Of a stretch of DNA of 64,000 nucleotides, positions 17,139 through 24,217 are shown piece after piece. The notes under the pieces are model-generated. The model searched no databases, had not been told where the DNA came from, and saw only the letters and a program-made list of their open reading frames with translations. The first letter of the stretch is position 1. Each line of letters starts with the position of its first letter. The translations under genes and the position numbers were made by a program. The stretch lies in contig NZ_JAMZFY010000003.1 in assembly GCF_025457605.1 (NCBI RefSeq), positions 56,677 through 120,676 of the forward strand. Direction: 5' to 3'. The DNA comes from Haloarcula laminariae. GTDB lineage: Archaea > Halobacteriota > Halobacteria > Halobacteriales > Haloarculaceae.

Positions 17139-17312
17139 GCGGATCACGTCTCCAAGCCGCTGAAAGGCTACTCACAGAACACCCAGTTCGGAGAGATCGA
17201 GCCAGCCGACGTGGCCGGAGAAATCGAATACGTGGTTGTCGACGACGAGAAAATGTCGCGAGAACGGGTTCCGTTGGCACACGAGGTAGTCGGTATCACG
17301 GACTGGACCTGA
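17139..17312 (+). pseudogene. Gene remnant related to the 25235-25582 protein
   Basis: An open frame without a good start encodes a peptide containing NTQFGEIEPADVAGEIE; the leftward gene at 25235-25582 encodes NTQSGEIEPADVPGEIE, so the two are related over at least 17 residues. The frame is closed by a stop just before it and by TGA at 17310-17312, immediately before the first ORB-like repeat. A 35-codon open frame at 16999-17106 in another frame may be a further scrap. These look like remains of a gene broken near the origin. Confidence 0.4.
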
Positions 17313-17315
17313 CGA

Positions 17316-17344
17316 ACCCCCTCCCCCCTTTTTCGAGTTGTAAA
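17316..17344 (-). repeat. ORB-like origin repeat 1 (inverted orientation)
   Basis: Reads TTACAACTCGAAAAAGGGGG on the minus strand and continues GAGGGGGTT. It is the only copy pointing opposite to the rest, so it and copy 2 face each other across the AT-rich stretch. Confidence 0.8.
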
Positions 17345-17429
17345 CTCGTGATGCCGGGGAGGGGTGAACAGCAGGAGGGACTGCAAAACAGCCAATTATG
17401 GCGGATATGCACGATAGAGAGGCTGAGTA

Positions 17430-17536
17430 TCTAATCTTCTAACTTGTGACTATATATGCGAAAGTTTATATCATACGTCACCATACCATAACCGCACTAG
17501 AGACAAAGAAAATATATCGTCTAGCTCAGCTAGACG
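17430..17536. other. AT-rich duplex-unwinding stretch of the replication origin
   Basis: This stretch is much richer in A and T than its surroundings (for example GTGACTATATATGCGAAAGT, GTTTATATCATACG and AAAGAAAATATATCGTC). It lies between the inverted ORB-like copy at 17316 and the forward copy at 17680, upstream of orc1/cdc6: the usual layout of a haloarchaeal origin. A perfect 8-bp palindrome, CGTCTAGC-TCA-GCTAGACG (17518-17536), marks its right edge. Confidence 0.7.
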
Positions 17537-17679
17537 ATTGATGTCTCGGGATGTAGAGGACGACTTCATCTCATTCGTGGTTCTCATTCCGTGTATTATT
17601 GCGTCTCACCGCCTCTACACCAACTTAGTTACCTCAACTCTCGTTACAATACGTCTTGGATGGCCTGTCCCCCCGCGAC

Positions 17680-17708
17680 TTACAACTCGAAAAAGGGGGG
17701 AGGGGGTG
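17680..17708 (+). repeat. ORB-like origin repeat 2
   Basis: TTACAACTCGAAAAAGGGGG then GAGGGGGTG; near-identical mirror of copy 1 and the first forward copy right of the AT-rich stretch. Confidence 0.8.
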
Positions 17709-17821
17709 AAACATTCGAGATCACCAAAGCAGCTTCACCAGCAATCATGTCCGAAACCCGGCATTCCTCTCACTCGTGAACGGATTCTACGAGCGTCGTT
17801 CTTTCGCAACAATTCTGGCGC

Positions 17822-17845
17822 TTACTACTCGAAAACGGGGAGTGT
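17822..17845 (+). repeat. ORB-like origin repeat 3
   Basis: TTACTACTCGAAAACGGGGA then GTGTG; A-to-T change at the fifth base and a shorter G-run. Confidence 0.7.
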
Positions 17846-17985
17846 GAGAAATACTGTATCACCCTGGGCATCATTCACAAAATCCGGATTATGTGGATTT
17901 TGCTCCGAGACCCACCTCGACTCACTTCTCCTTACAACGTGAGTGTGCGAGTATCGAACCAGGTGTGTTACCGCCTCCCAACATC

Positions 17986-18006
17986 TTACAACTCGAAAAC
18001 GGGGAG
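17986..18006 (+). repeat. ORB-like origin repeat 4
   Basis: TTACAACTCGAAAACGGGGA then G; matches the core but with only four Gs. Confidence 0.7.
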
Positions 18007-18052
18007 TCCGGGTCATCGAGGAAGTTCGATGATAGCGAGCTTTGTCGAACCG

Positions 18053-18075
18053 TTACAACTCGACAACGGAGGGTG
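18053..18075 (+). repeat. ORB-like origin repeat 5 (degenerate)
   Basis: TTACAACTCGACAACGGAGG then GTG; two changes in the A-run and G-run. Confidence 0.65.
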
Positions 18076-18151
18076 ATAGATTCCGAAGACGGTATCTGAC
18101 TCATCCAGAGGATACGGAGCTATAGTCGTTAGATAGCCTGTTTTCGCCCGG

Positions 18152-18170
18152 TTACAACTCCACAAGGGTC
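18152..18170 (+). repeat. ORB-like origin repeat 6 (degenerate, beside the orc1/cdc6 promoter)
   Basis: TTACAACTCCACAAGGGTC; only the left half is well kept. It abuts the TATA box of orc1/cdc6, so Orc binding here could repress its own gene. Confidence 0.55.
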
Positions 18171-18171
18171 C

Positions 18172-18182
18172 ATATTTTTATA
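18172..18182 (+). promoter_or_regulatory. TATA box of orc1/cdc6
   Basis: ATATTTTTATA lies about 28 bp before the ATG at 18206, the spacing expected for a leaderless or short-leader haloarchaeal transcript. Confidence 0.65.
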
Positions 18183-18205
18183 CCCAGAGTTCGAGGGGGT
18201 TCATA

Positions 18206-19705
18206 ATGGGACGAGAGGGACGTAGAGCAGGATCGAATAATCCGGAAGGTGAGGAGGATCGTCAATCTTCTGCTGCTGATCCTGAAAATCCAGAGTCGAT
18301 GGATGAGGAGGTGGAGTCTCCTGGCACGTCACAAACGACCTTCCGAAACGGATCAGATTCCGCCGATTCGTCTCAAGATGCAACTAATGGCGACGGTGGC
18401 GGCATCTCAATTCGTGATCGGCTCCAAACCGAGTCGTCCGGTGGGGTCTTCGCGAACAAAGACCTCGTCCGGTCAGATACCATCATCGACGAGGATCGTA
18501 TCGTCGGTCGTGACGACCAGCTAGGCCGTGTCGTCGACAACCTAAAACCGGTCCTCCAGAATGAAGGGATCCCGGATATGCTTCTGAGTGGTCCTTCTGG
18601 AACTGGGAAGTCGCTCATCATTCATGCGGTCTGCAAACAGATCGTCGAACTGTGTGAATCCCAAGGCAAGACCTTTGGGGTCATTTCAATCAACTGCGAG
18701 GGGCCGAAGACTGCAGATCGGGCTGTCTATCGGTTAGTCAAAGCTGCTGCCGACGACCTCGGCGTTGATCCTGGTGTTCCCCAAACCGGTGTCTCAACGG
18801 ATCAGAAGCTGGAGCGACTGTACCAACTCATGCGAGAGTATTACGATGGTGTCATCTTCATCCTCGATGAGATCGATATGCTCGAGGGACCGTATCAGGA
18901 AGCAGAGTACAATTCTCTCATCTACCAGCTTTCACGGGCTCGCAAACTCGCTGACTTTGATGGTCCCATCTCACTCACGACGATCACGAACTACACCGAC
19001 TTTATGAAGGACCTCAACAGCCGCGCACAGAGTTCTTACAACCCTGACGACATTTTCTTCGACGATTACGATGCGAACCAGCTCCGTAGTATTCTCCGCA
19101 ACCGGCGGGACGCTTTCAAGCCAGACTCACTTGCAGATGACGTTGTTCCGCTTGTTGCTGCGTTCGGCTCCCAAACGCACGGGGATGCGCGGAAAGCGAT
19201 TGATCTCCTCAGATGGGCTGGTGAATTAGCCGAGCGGCGTGGAGCTGACACAGTTACCGAGACTGATGTCCGTGAAGCTCAGGAGAAGTACACTGAAAAC
19301 CGCAAACTCCGCCATATCAGCGGGATTTCAACTCAAAAGAAACTCTCCATCTACGCTGTGGCGGCCACTGCCCACTACGCAAGAGAACATCCTGAGTGGA
19401 TCCCTGCTGGACCTGCGTTCAAGACGTATCAATTCATTGCCGATACGATGGATGCGGACCAGTACAGCCGCGAGACGTTCGTAAATCACGTCACAGAGCA
19501 GAGTACGTACGGTGTACTGGACTTCGAGCGTCGGGGCAAGGGGCGAGGCAGAGGAGTGCATATGTATTTCTCCCTCTCCGAGGATCCGGAAACGATCATG
19601 GAGACGATCCGTGAGGATTCCCGGTTCGAAGATCTAGCTCACGAGGAGGCGACTATCAGAGCGGTTGTCCGCGAACGGCTGAAGCAGTTCCGGAGTAAAA
19701 ACTAA
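18206..19705 (+). CDS. orc1/cdc6: Orc1/Cdc6 replication initiator
   Basis: A 499-residue AAA+ initiator. After an acidic, disordered head of about 75 residues it has Walker A GPSGTGKS (129-136), Walker B VIFILDEID (216-224, D221/E222), sensor-1-like LTTITNYTDF and an arginine-rich sensor-2 region (GDARKAIDLLRWAGE), then a C-terminal winged helix that binds ORB repeats. It is flanked by six ORB-like copies upstream and four downstream and is preceded by a clear TATA box. It most likely starts replication of this replicon at the adjacent origin. The acidic head is longer than in chromosomal Orc1 proteins. Confidence 0.93.
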   Translation: MGREGRRAGSNNPEGEEDRQSSAADPENPESMDEEVESPGTSQTTFRNGSDSADSSQDATNGDGGGISIRDRLQTESSGGVFANKDLVRSDTIIDEDRIVGRDDQLGRVVDNLKPVLQNEGIPDMLLSGPSGTGKSLIIHAVCKQIVELCESQGKTFGVISINCEGPKTADRAVYRLVKAAADDLGVDPGVPQTGVSTDQKLERLYQLMREYYDGVIFILDEIDMLEGPYQEAEYNSLIYQLSRARKLADFDGPISLTTITNYTDFMKDLNSRAQSSYNPDDIFFDDYDANQLRSILRNRRDAFKPDSLADDVVPLVAAFGSQTHGDARKAIDLLRWAGELAERRGADTVTETDVREAQEKYTENRKLRHISGISTQKKLSIYAVAATAHYAREHPEWIPAGPAFKTYQFIADTMDADQYSRETFVNHVTEQSTYGVLDFERRGKGRGRGVHMYFSLSEDPETIMETIREDSRFEDLAHEEATIRAVVRERLKQFRSKN

Positions 19706-19728
19706 TCTCGCCCGTATTCTCCTCACAC

Positions 19729-19751
19729 TTACTTCTCGAAAACGGGGGGTG
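19729..19751 (+). repeat. ORB-like origin repeat 7
   Basis: TTACTTCTCGAAAACGGGGG then GTG; first of four copies just downstream of the orc1/cdc6 stop. Confidence 0.75.
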
Positions 19752-19771
19752 TTCGTATCCCGCGCGGTGCG

Positions 19772-19795
19772 TTACAACTCGAAAATGGGGGGGTG
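19772..19795 (+). repeat. ORB-like origin repeat 8
   Basis: TTACAACTCGAAAATGGGGG then GGTG; C-to-T change in the core and seven Gs. Confidence 0.75.
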
Positions 19796-19815
19796 TCATT
19801 CGTCGGGATGTCTCG

Positions 19816-19842
19816 TTACTACTCGAAAACGGGGGGTGGGTG
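19816..19842 (+). repeat. ORB-like origin repeat 9
   Basis: TTACTACTCGAAAACGGGGG then GTGGGTG; full-length match. Confidence 0.78.
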
Positions 19843-19900
19843 AGCCAAGAGATTTGACGTGCCGGTCGATGTACTGTACTTTCCCCTTTCCCTCTCCCAT

Positions 19901-19927
19901 TTACAACTCGAAAACGGGGGGTGTGTC
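19901..19927 (+). repeat. ORB-like origin repeat 10
   Basis: TTACAACTCGAAAACGGGGG then GTGTGTC; closest copy to the consensus. Confidence 0.8.
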
Positions 19928-20117
19928 CTACGATTTCTTTGTCGTCGGTACCATCGATGATGCGGAAACGGTGGAGAAACGACGGAAACGTGGGGTGGAT
20001 GTCCTCTCCCTTCGAGTTTCAGTCCGGGTTGACCGGACCCATTCACACTCTGGGGGGTGTCGTCTGCGACGTCTCTAATGGTACTGAAAAGAACATCGGA
20101 CTACAGTTCAATCTCAT
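19928..20117. other. Gap after the downstream ORB copies; possible gene scrap
   Basis: No convincing gene. A plus-strand frame ending at 20078 reads FVVGTIDDAETVEKRRKRG and onward without a start of its own; it looks coding-like but is too short and overlaps the repeats upstream, so it may be a remnant. Confidence 0.35.
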
Positions 20118-20444
20118 CTACTTGTCGGGATTCACCGGCCCCTTGTACTTCGACGTCACCGAATCTCCTTCCCGCCACTGCCAGTAGTAGTAGCGGTTGT
20201 CGTTGATCTCCTTGATCGTGATCGTCGCCTTCGCTGGCACGTCGTCCGGGAGGTCATCGGGGCGCTCCTCGATGTCGGCGTCGTCCGCCTCTTTCTCCTC
20301 GAGACGAGCTTCACGCTCCTTGTATTCGGCCAACGCCTCGGCGTAGCTGGCAACGTCCCGAAGATGCTCCGATGAGGCTTCGTTGAGAGTGTTGACGATC
20401 TCCGTTGGGAGGTTCGCCGGTGGGGTCGGGGGTTCGTAGGACAT
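20118..20444 (-). CDS. Small conserved haloarchaeal protein of unknown function
   Basis: A 108-residue protein: a helical, highly charged N-terminal two-thirds (LNEASSEHLRDVASYAEALAE, then a Glu/Asp-rich stretch) and a conserved aromatic tail ITIKEINDNRYYYWQWREGD followed by SKYKGPV. The YYYWQWREGD...SKYKGP tail recurs in short haloarchaeal proteins often encoded on plasmids; its function is not known to me. A TTAACCAACA inverted repeat ends 15 bp before the start, and a regulator gene is divergent across it. Confidence 0.65.
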   Translation of the reverse strand: MSYEPPTPPANLPTEIVNTLNEASSEHLRDVASYAEALAEYKEREARLEEKEADDADIEERPDDLPDDVPAKATITIKEINDNRYYYWQWREGDSVTSKYKGPVNPDK

Positions 20445-20458
20445 CGGCTGCTCTCGTG

Positions 20459-20499
20459 TTAACCAACACTACCCGTGACTCCATAGTTTTGTTGGTTAA
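20459..20499. promoter_or_regulatory. TTAACCAACA inverted repeat, copy 1
   Basis: TTAACCAACA (20459-20468) and TGTTGGTTAA (20490-20499), spacer 21 bp, lie in the divergent region between the small gene at 20118-20444 and the regulator at 20583. The first of six copies in the window. The arm centres are three helical turns apart, as for a dimeric or tetrameric DNA-binding protein. Confidence 0.65.
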
Positions 20500-20554
20500 G
20501 ACGATGGGGACGGTTCTCGCGATTGCTGGCTGTAACACTACTCGAAACTTCTTC

Positions 20555-20562
20555 ATATATAA
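20555..20562 (+). promoter_or_regulatory. TATA box deciding a GTG start
   Basis: ATATATAA, preceded by a purine/A-rich BRE-like region, is centred about 25 bp before the GTG at 20583. This fits a leaderless message that begins at that GTG. Confidence 0.6.
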
Positions 20563-20582
20563 GATTCGTACTATGTTACACC

Positions 20583-21506
20583 GTGCTCCGGCGCATCGAA
20601 CTCGAGGTCCTCGCCACGGTCGACCGCGGCGACACGATCTCCGAGCTCGCGACGAAGCTCGACCACAGCGAGAGCTACCTCTCCCGTGCCGTCGCCGACC
20701 TCGTCGAGAAGGGGCTCGTCTACACGGAACGCGACGGCCGCCGAAAACGAGTCGTCCCGTCGGATGCTCGTGCCGTCGAATGCTACCAGGACCTCGTTCG
20801 CCAGCACTCCCACATCGGCTTCCCCGAGCTGCTAACCGGGAAGGCACTCGAAGTGCTGTACTACCTCGACCAGTCGCGAACGGTCTCCGAGATTGCCGAC
20901 CGGAGCGACAACTACCGCAACACGGTCAACCGGGTCCTCAAGCGGTTTCGCGACCGGGGTCTCGTCGGGACCGTCGACAGCCACTACGAGTTCAATGCCG
21001 ACTTCGACCGTCTCCACGAGTTCGTCCGTGAACTCGCACATCATCTGCATCGCCAGCGCCTCGAAGCCGTTGCCCCGAAGGGCACGATTCTCTGGGAAAA
21101 CTACGACGAATTCCTCGCCCAGGCCGAGACGGAAATCGACGACGAAGGGTTCCACGAAACCGGCCTCGCTCGATTCGCGGCCTTCGACCTCCAGTTCCTG
21201 CTCACCGGCCACCGCTACTACGTCTACTCCGAGGACCTTGACGCAGTCTCGCCGGCGGAGCTCTGCTGTCACACTCTCTTGATCGACGATGGCAGCCGCC
21301 ACCGCCCGTACTGTCTCCTCCTGCTCAGCCACGTCGACGTCGACGAGGAGGCTCTCCGAGCGCAGGCGGCGAAGTATGGCCTCGAAGACGAAATCGACGC
21401 CTTGCTGCGCTACCTCGAGACGCACGGCGAGGTCGACGACGACCGGCTCCCGGAGTGGGACGAGTTTCAGGAGCTGGCGGCTGACTACGAGGTGCCACTA
21501 TCCTGA
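20583..21506 (+). CDS. Regulator with two winged helices
   Basis: A 307-residue protein that starts with GTG. Residues 1-75 contain one wHTH (TISELATKLDHSESYLSRAVADLVEKGLV) and residues 80-135 a second (TVSEIADRSDNYRNTVNRVLKRFRDRGLV), followed by about 170 residues of a mixed alpha/beta domain rich in acidic residues. The layout resembles haloarchaeal MarR/ArsR-like proteins found next to PIN toxins. It is convergent with the VapBC pair downstream (37 bp apart). It faces the TTAACCAACA repeat copy 1 and is a candidate for the protein that reads it, though this is only inference from position. Confidence 0.7.
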   Translation: MLRRIELEVLATVDRGDTISELATKLDHSESYLSRAVADLVEKGLVYTERDGRRKRVVPSDARAVECYQDLVRQHSHIGFPELLTGKALEVLYYLDQSRTVSEIADRSDNYRNTVNRVLKRFRDRGLVGTVDSHYEFNADFDRLHEFVRELAHHLHRQRLEAVAPKGTILWENYDEFLAQAETEIDDEGFHETGLARFAAFDLQFLLTGHRYYVYSEDLDAVSPAELCCHTLLIDDGSRHRPYCLLLLSHVDVDEEALRAQAAKYGLEDEIDALLRYLETHGEVDDDRLPEWDEFQELAADYEVPLS

Positions 21507-21543
21507 GACAGAACATCGTCACCAGCCGTAGCGTCAGCCGGCG

Positions 21544-21978
21544 TCAGTTCGGGTCGTAGGGATTCGTTGCTGTCTCGAGCCGATAGACATCCTCGACAGC
21601 GTCAAAATCGTCGTCAAACGCATACAGGTAGCCGAGCCCCTCGGTTTGCATATACGCGATAATGCAGGCGTCGACGAAGGAGAGCGGTTCGTGTTGGCGA
21701 AAGAGGGCCTTCCCGGTCGCGAGGGCGTCGGTGGTGAGTGAATCGATGTGGAAGCGGGCGTTTTCTTCGATGCGATCGAGGAGGTCGACGGCTGCGTCGT
21801 GGCCGGCGTGGGTCGTGAGGCCGTTGAGCGTTTCCGCGAGCACGTAGTCGAGGACGACTGCCTCCGGTAGCTCTCCATTGTCAATGCCTTGGAGCACGGG
21901 AAGCGCGGCATCGTGGGATCCATCCCGCCGGTATGCGGCGGCAAAGAGGACTGTCGTATCGATCAGTGCACGGGGCAT
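21544..21978 (-). CDS. vapC: VapC-type PIN-domain toxin
   Basis: A 144-residue PIN-domain ribonuclease. The acidic site is visible: D7 in RALIDTTVL, E49 in YVLAETLNG, D103 in SFVDACII and D122-D124 in YAFDDDFD. VapC toxins cut tRNA or rRNA and are neutralised by the VapB protein encoded just before them. The ATG at 21978 follows the vapB stop without a gap. Confidence 0.88.
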   Translation of the reverse strand: MPRALIDTTVLFAAAYRRDGSHDAALPVLQGIDNGELPEAVVLDYVLAETLNGLTTHAGHDAAVDLLDRIEENARFHIDSLTTDALATGKALFRQHEPLSFVDACIIAYMQTEGLGYLYAFDDDFDAVEDVYRLETATNPYDPN

Positions 21979-22287
21979 TTACTCTACGTCGACGTCACCA
22001 GAACGCTTTGCGTTCTGGTTGGCAGACGAGAGCCGTCGGCTCTCGTCGACGCCCCAGGCGTCGTGATCGCTCGTGACATCGGTCGGCTCCTCACCAGCGT
22101 AGCCGTCGAAGTCGGCGAACGTGCCCGTTTGCTGTTGGATGACGTGGACTCGAATGCTCCCGTCGTCCTCGAGCTGCCACCGGAGCTGATCGCCATCGTC
22201 GATATTGAGTTCACGCCGAATCCGTGCGGGGATGTTTGCCTGGTTTCCAGACACCTTGCTTTCGGCGTCGATTCTGTCGCTGCTCAT
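21979..22287 (-). CDS. vapB: VapB-type AbrB-fold antitoxin
   Basis: A 102-residue protein with an N-terminal SpoVT/AbrB swapped-hairpin DNA-binding domain (ESKVSGNQANIPARIRRELNIDDGDQLRW) and a C-terminal tail that would wrap VapC. AbrB-type antitoxins repress their operon. The last 22 codons are unusual: they are made of two strong DNA palindromes (21998-22018 and 22025-22047) and encode a low-complexity SRRLSSANQNAKRSGD stretch, suggesting a palindromic insert that has been kept in frame. The stop abuts vapC. Confidence 0.85.
   Translation of the reverse strand: MSSDRIDAESKVSGNQANIPARIRRELNIDDGDQLRWQLEDDGSIRVHVIQQQTGTFADFDGYAGEEPTDVTSDHDAWGVDESRRLSSANQNAKRSGDVDVE
21998..22047. repeat. Two adjacent perfect palindromes inside the 3' end of vapB
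   Basis: CCAGAACGC (21998-22006) and GCGTTCTGG (22010-22018) form 9-bp arms with a 3-base loop; GACGAGAGCCG (22025-22035) and CGGCTCTCGTC (22037-22047) form 11-bp arms with a 1-base centre. They are 6 bp apart. Either is strong enough to fold in RNA or as a cruciform. Confidence 0.75.
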
Positions 22288-22378
22288 ACCTCACGGTAGG
22301 TGACCAGCCGGGAAAAGTCTAGTGTGCCGCCACACTACTCAGTCGCATAAGAGCGATTCCGACGAGAAAGATGGCGAT

Positions 22379-23200
22379 TTACCCTGAGGTCGTTGGGAGC
22401 CGACCATCCGGACGTGGAACACGACCCTGCTTAATCTCGTGATCCACCCGACGTAGATGCTTGCAGCCTCCTTCGGGTGAGCGCTGTTGCCAGTCAGGGC
22501 AGGTACACGACTTGTCGATGACGTCGACTTTGTACCGGTTCCCGGACGCGGACTGCACCTCGTAGCGGCCACCTTTCGAAAGGAGCGAGACGTCCATCGC
22601 TTCGGCGACGGCACGCTTCGTGCGGGGCTCGAGGTCGTTCTGCGACTGTGCGTTCTCGTCGACGACCAGCCGGTCGCGAACGTCGCCCGTTCGGCCACCA
22701 TCGGGAGCGACGGCTTCCGCAGGGCCACTGAGCCGCTCGTGGAGCACTTCCTCCACCGGATGGCCTTCCGGCCACAGGTAGTGAACCTCACGGCGCTCGC
22801 GATGATCGTAGGAGCCGCACGCGGCTGCGCTCCCAGTCCAGACACGCCACGCCCCGAGTGCTGCCATCACGTCGACGATGACTCGCGGAACAGCCTCGTA
22901 CTCGTCGGGGTAGAACATCCGGAAGCGAGTACACTCCGCCTGCGGCGGAACCGTCTTCCACCACTCGACGTCGGCGTCCCAGCTCTCGTACATCGCCTTG
23001 TCCTCCCCGTAGCCGACGGTCACGCTGTCGACCTGCGGTACCTTCACCGATGTCTCGTCAGCCTTGCCTTCGAGCAGCCGAAGCACGGCGTACCGGAGAT
23101 ACCCGTGATTCGGATTGTCTGATGATTGGGCGACCTGCTCGTGGTGCTCTGCGACTCGCTCTGCCTCATCGAGAACGGTCGTTAGATATCGGTCGGTCAT
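22379..23200 (-). CDS. SWIM zinc-finger protein
   Basis: A 273-residue protein with a C-terminal SWIM zinc finger: CTCPDWQQR...GGCKHLRRV (CxC...CxH, residues about 233-252), a fold that binds DNA or proteins. The preceding 220 residues contain mixed helices and aromatic patches (YESWDADVEWWKTVPP) with no known domain visible. Proteins like this are common on haloarchaeal plasmids. ATG at 23200 starts MTDRYLTTVLDEAERV. Upstream are a GC-rich hairpin (23228) and a TTAACCAAC repeat (23253), the combined leader seen before several other genes here. Confidence 0.78.
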   Translation of the reverse strand: MTDRYLTTVLDEAERVAEHHEQVAQSSDNPNHGYLRYAVLRLLEGKADETSVKVPQVDSVTVGYGEDKAMYESWDADVEWWKTVPPQAECTRFRMFYPDEYEAVPRVIVDVMAALGAWRVWTGSAAACGSYDHRERREVHYLWPEGHPVEEVLHERLSGPAEAVAPDGGRTGDVRDRLVVDENAQSQNDLEPRTKRAVAEAMDVSLLSKGGRYEVQSASGNRYKVDVIDKSCTCPDWQQRSPEGGCKHLRRVDHEIKQGRVPRPDGRLPTTSG

Positions 23201-23227
23201 GGGTCGATGGAGACGGGAGTGCGCCTC

Positions 23228-23252
23228 CGCCCCTCCGCGGGCGCAGAAAAAC
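23228..23252 (-). repeat. GC hairpin plus A-tract, element 1
   Basis: Arms CGCCC (23228-23232) and GGGCG (23239-23243), then CAGAAAAAC on the plus strand. It lies 27 bases before the SWIM gene ATG. In gene direction the order is GTTTTTC, hairpin, start codon. Seventeen such elements occur in the window, each ahead of a minus-strand gene or operon. Confidence 0.7.
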
Positions 23253-23294
23253 TTAACCAACGAATAGCGATCATTCGTATCCTCTGTTGGTTAA
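23253..23294. promoter_or_regulatory. TTAACCAAC inverted repeat, copy 2
   Basis: TTAACCAAC (23253-23261) and GTTGGTTAA (23286-23294), spacer 24 bp. It directly abuts the A-tract of hairpin element 1, upstream of the SWIM gene. Confidence 0.65.
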
Positions 23295-23422
23295 TCCCTC
23301 TCTGCTCGAATGCTGCGCCAGATCGGATTACCTGAGCCAAGAATAGTATATCTGTATAGAGATAACTCAATGGGAAATACGGGGGACAAGACCAATACAG
23401 TTAGATGCGATACCGATAACTA

Positions 23423-24127
23423 GTGATGATGGAGTATGTCGACGAGACCGCGGCGAAGATCATAGTCGCGGCCCGGCCGGGCGACTCGATCCGGCGAATC
23501 GCCCAGAAGATCGACGGCTCCTACTCGTGGGTCTACGACTGGATCCAGCGGTTGGAGGACGCAGGCTTCATCCGACGTGAGGACGGCGTCTACATCGAGA
23601 ATCACGCTGTCAGGGATCGCTACTACGATCTCCTCGCGGCCATCTCTCGCGCTGTTCCGCCCTCGATCAACGACGGCTACGTCATTCCGCACTTCGCGGG
23701 GATGCCGTTCGCGTACACGAAAATCGACGGCGTCTACGTCTGGACCCACGGCGGCTATCAGATCGCCCGCGGCCACGATGACTATCCGATCTTCATCAAA
23801 GTCGCCGGCCAGGACGTCGAACGGTGGACGGCGTTCTTCGACGAGTTCGGCATTCCGAGCCGGATCGAAGAGCGGCCGGATGCAACCGACTCCGACGCGG
23901 CCGTCTCGTACGTGTTGTTCCCGACGAGTGGGGAGATCACTCGCGAGTGGGTCGACGGCAATCCGGTCATTCCGTTGGATGAGGCAATCGAGCACATGTT
24001 GGAGTACCGGGTGAACTACGAGCCGGCGTTGGAGATGATCGCCGACGAGTACGACCGCGATATCGACGCGTCCCACGAGGATCCGCATCATAACATCGAC
24101 TGTCGGTGGGGTATATTTCGGGACTGA
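23423..24127 (+). CDS. AbiEi-like winged-helix protein without toxin partner
   Basis: A 234-residue paralogue of the 7270-7944 product. Shared stretches include GDSIRRIAQK, RLEDAGFIRR, PPSI-D/E-YVIP-F, MPFAYTKIDGVYVWTHGGYQ and a DDYPIF segment. The N-terminal wHTH and the C-terminal domain are both intact. No nucleotidyltransferase follows; the next gene is convergent. It could be an orphan antitoxin that counters a toxin elsewhere, or a regulator. The start could be GTG 23423 or ATG 23426 or 23429. Confidence 0.72.
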   Translation: MMMEYVDETAAKIIVAARPGDSIRRIAQKIDGSYSWVYDWIQRLEDAGFIRREDGVYIENHAVRDRYYDLLAAISRAVPPSINDGYVIPHFAGMPFAYTKIDGVYVWTHGGYQIARGHDDYPIFIKVAGQDVERWTAFFDEFGIPSRIEERPDATDSDAAVSYVLFPTSGEITREWVDGNPVIPLDEAIEHMLEYRVNYEPALEMIADEYDRDIDASHEDPHHNIDCRWGIFRD

Positions 24128-24158
24128 TCGAAACACTCGGGGTCGAACGCCGAACGAA

Positions 24159-24199
24159 TTAACTAACAAAGTAGGAATGATAATTCAGGCGTTGGTTAA
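24159..24199. promoter_or_regulatory. TTAACCAAC inverted repeat, copy 3 (orphan position)
   Basis: TTAACTAAC (24159-24167) and GTTGGTTAA (24191-24199), spacer 23 bp, one mismatch between arms. Unlike the others it lies between two convergent stops, so it has no gene start beside it. Confidence 0.55.
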
Positions 24200-24217
24200 C
24201 GCCCGGGGAAGGCGTGT

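Noticed and set aside
17316..19927. Regularly repeated short sequence that could be taken for a CRISPR array
   Set aside because: Spacing is irregular, one copy is inverted, a 1.5-kb gene lies inside the set, and the sequence fits ORB-type Orc binding sites. No cas gene is present.
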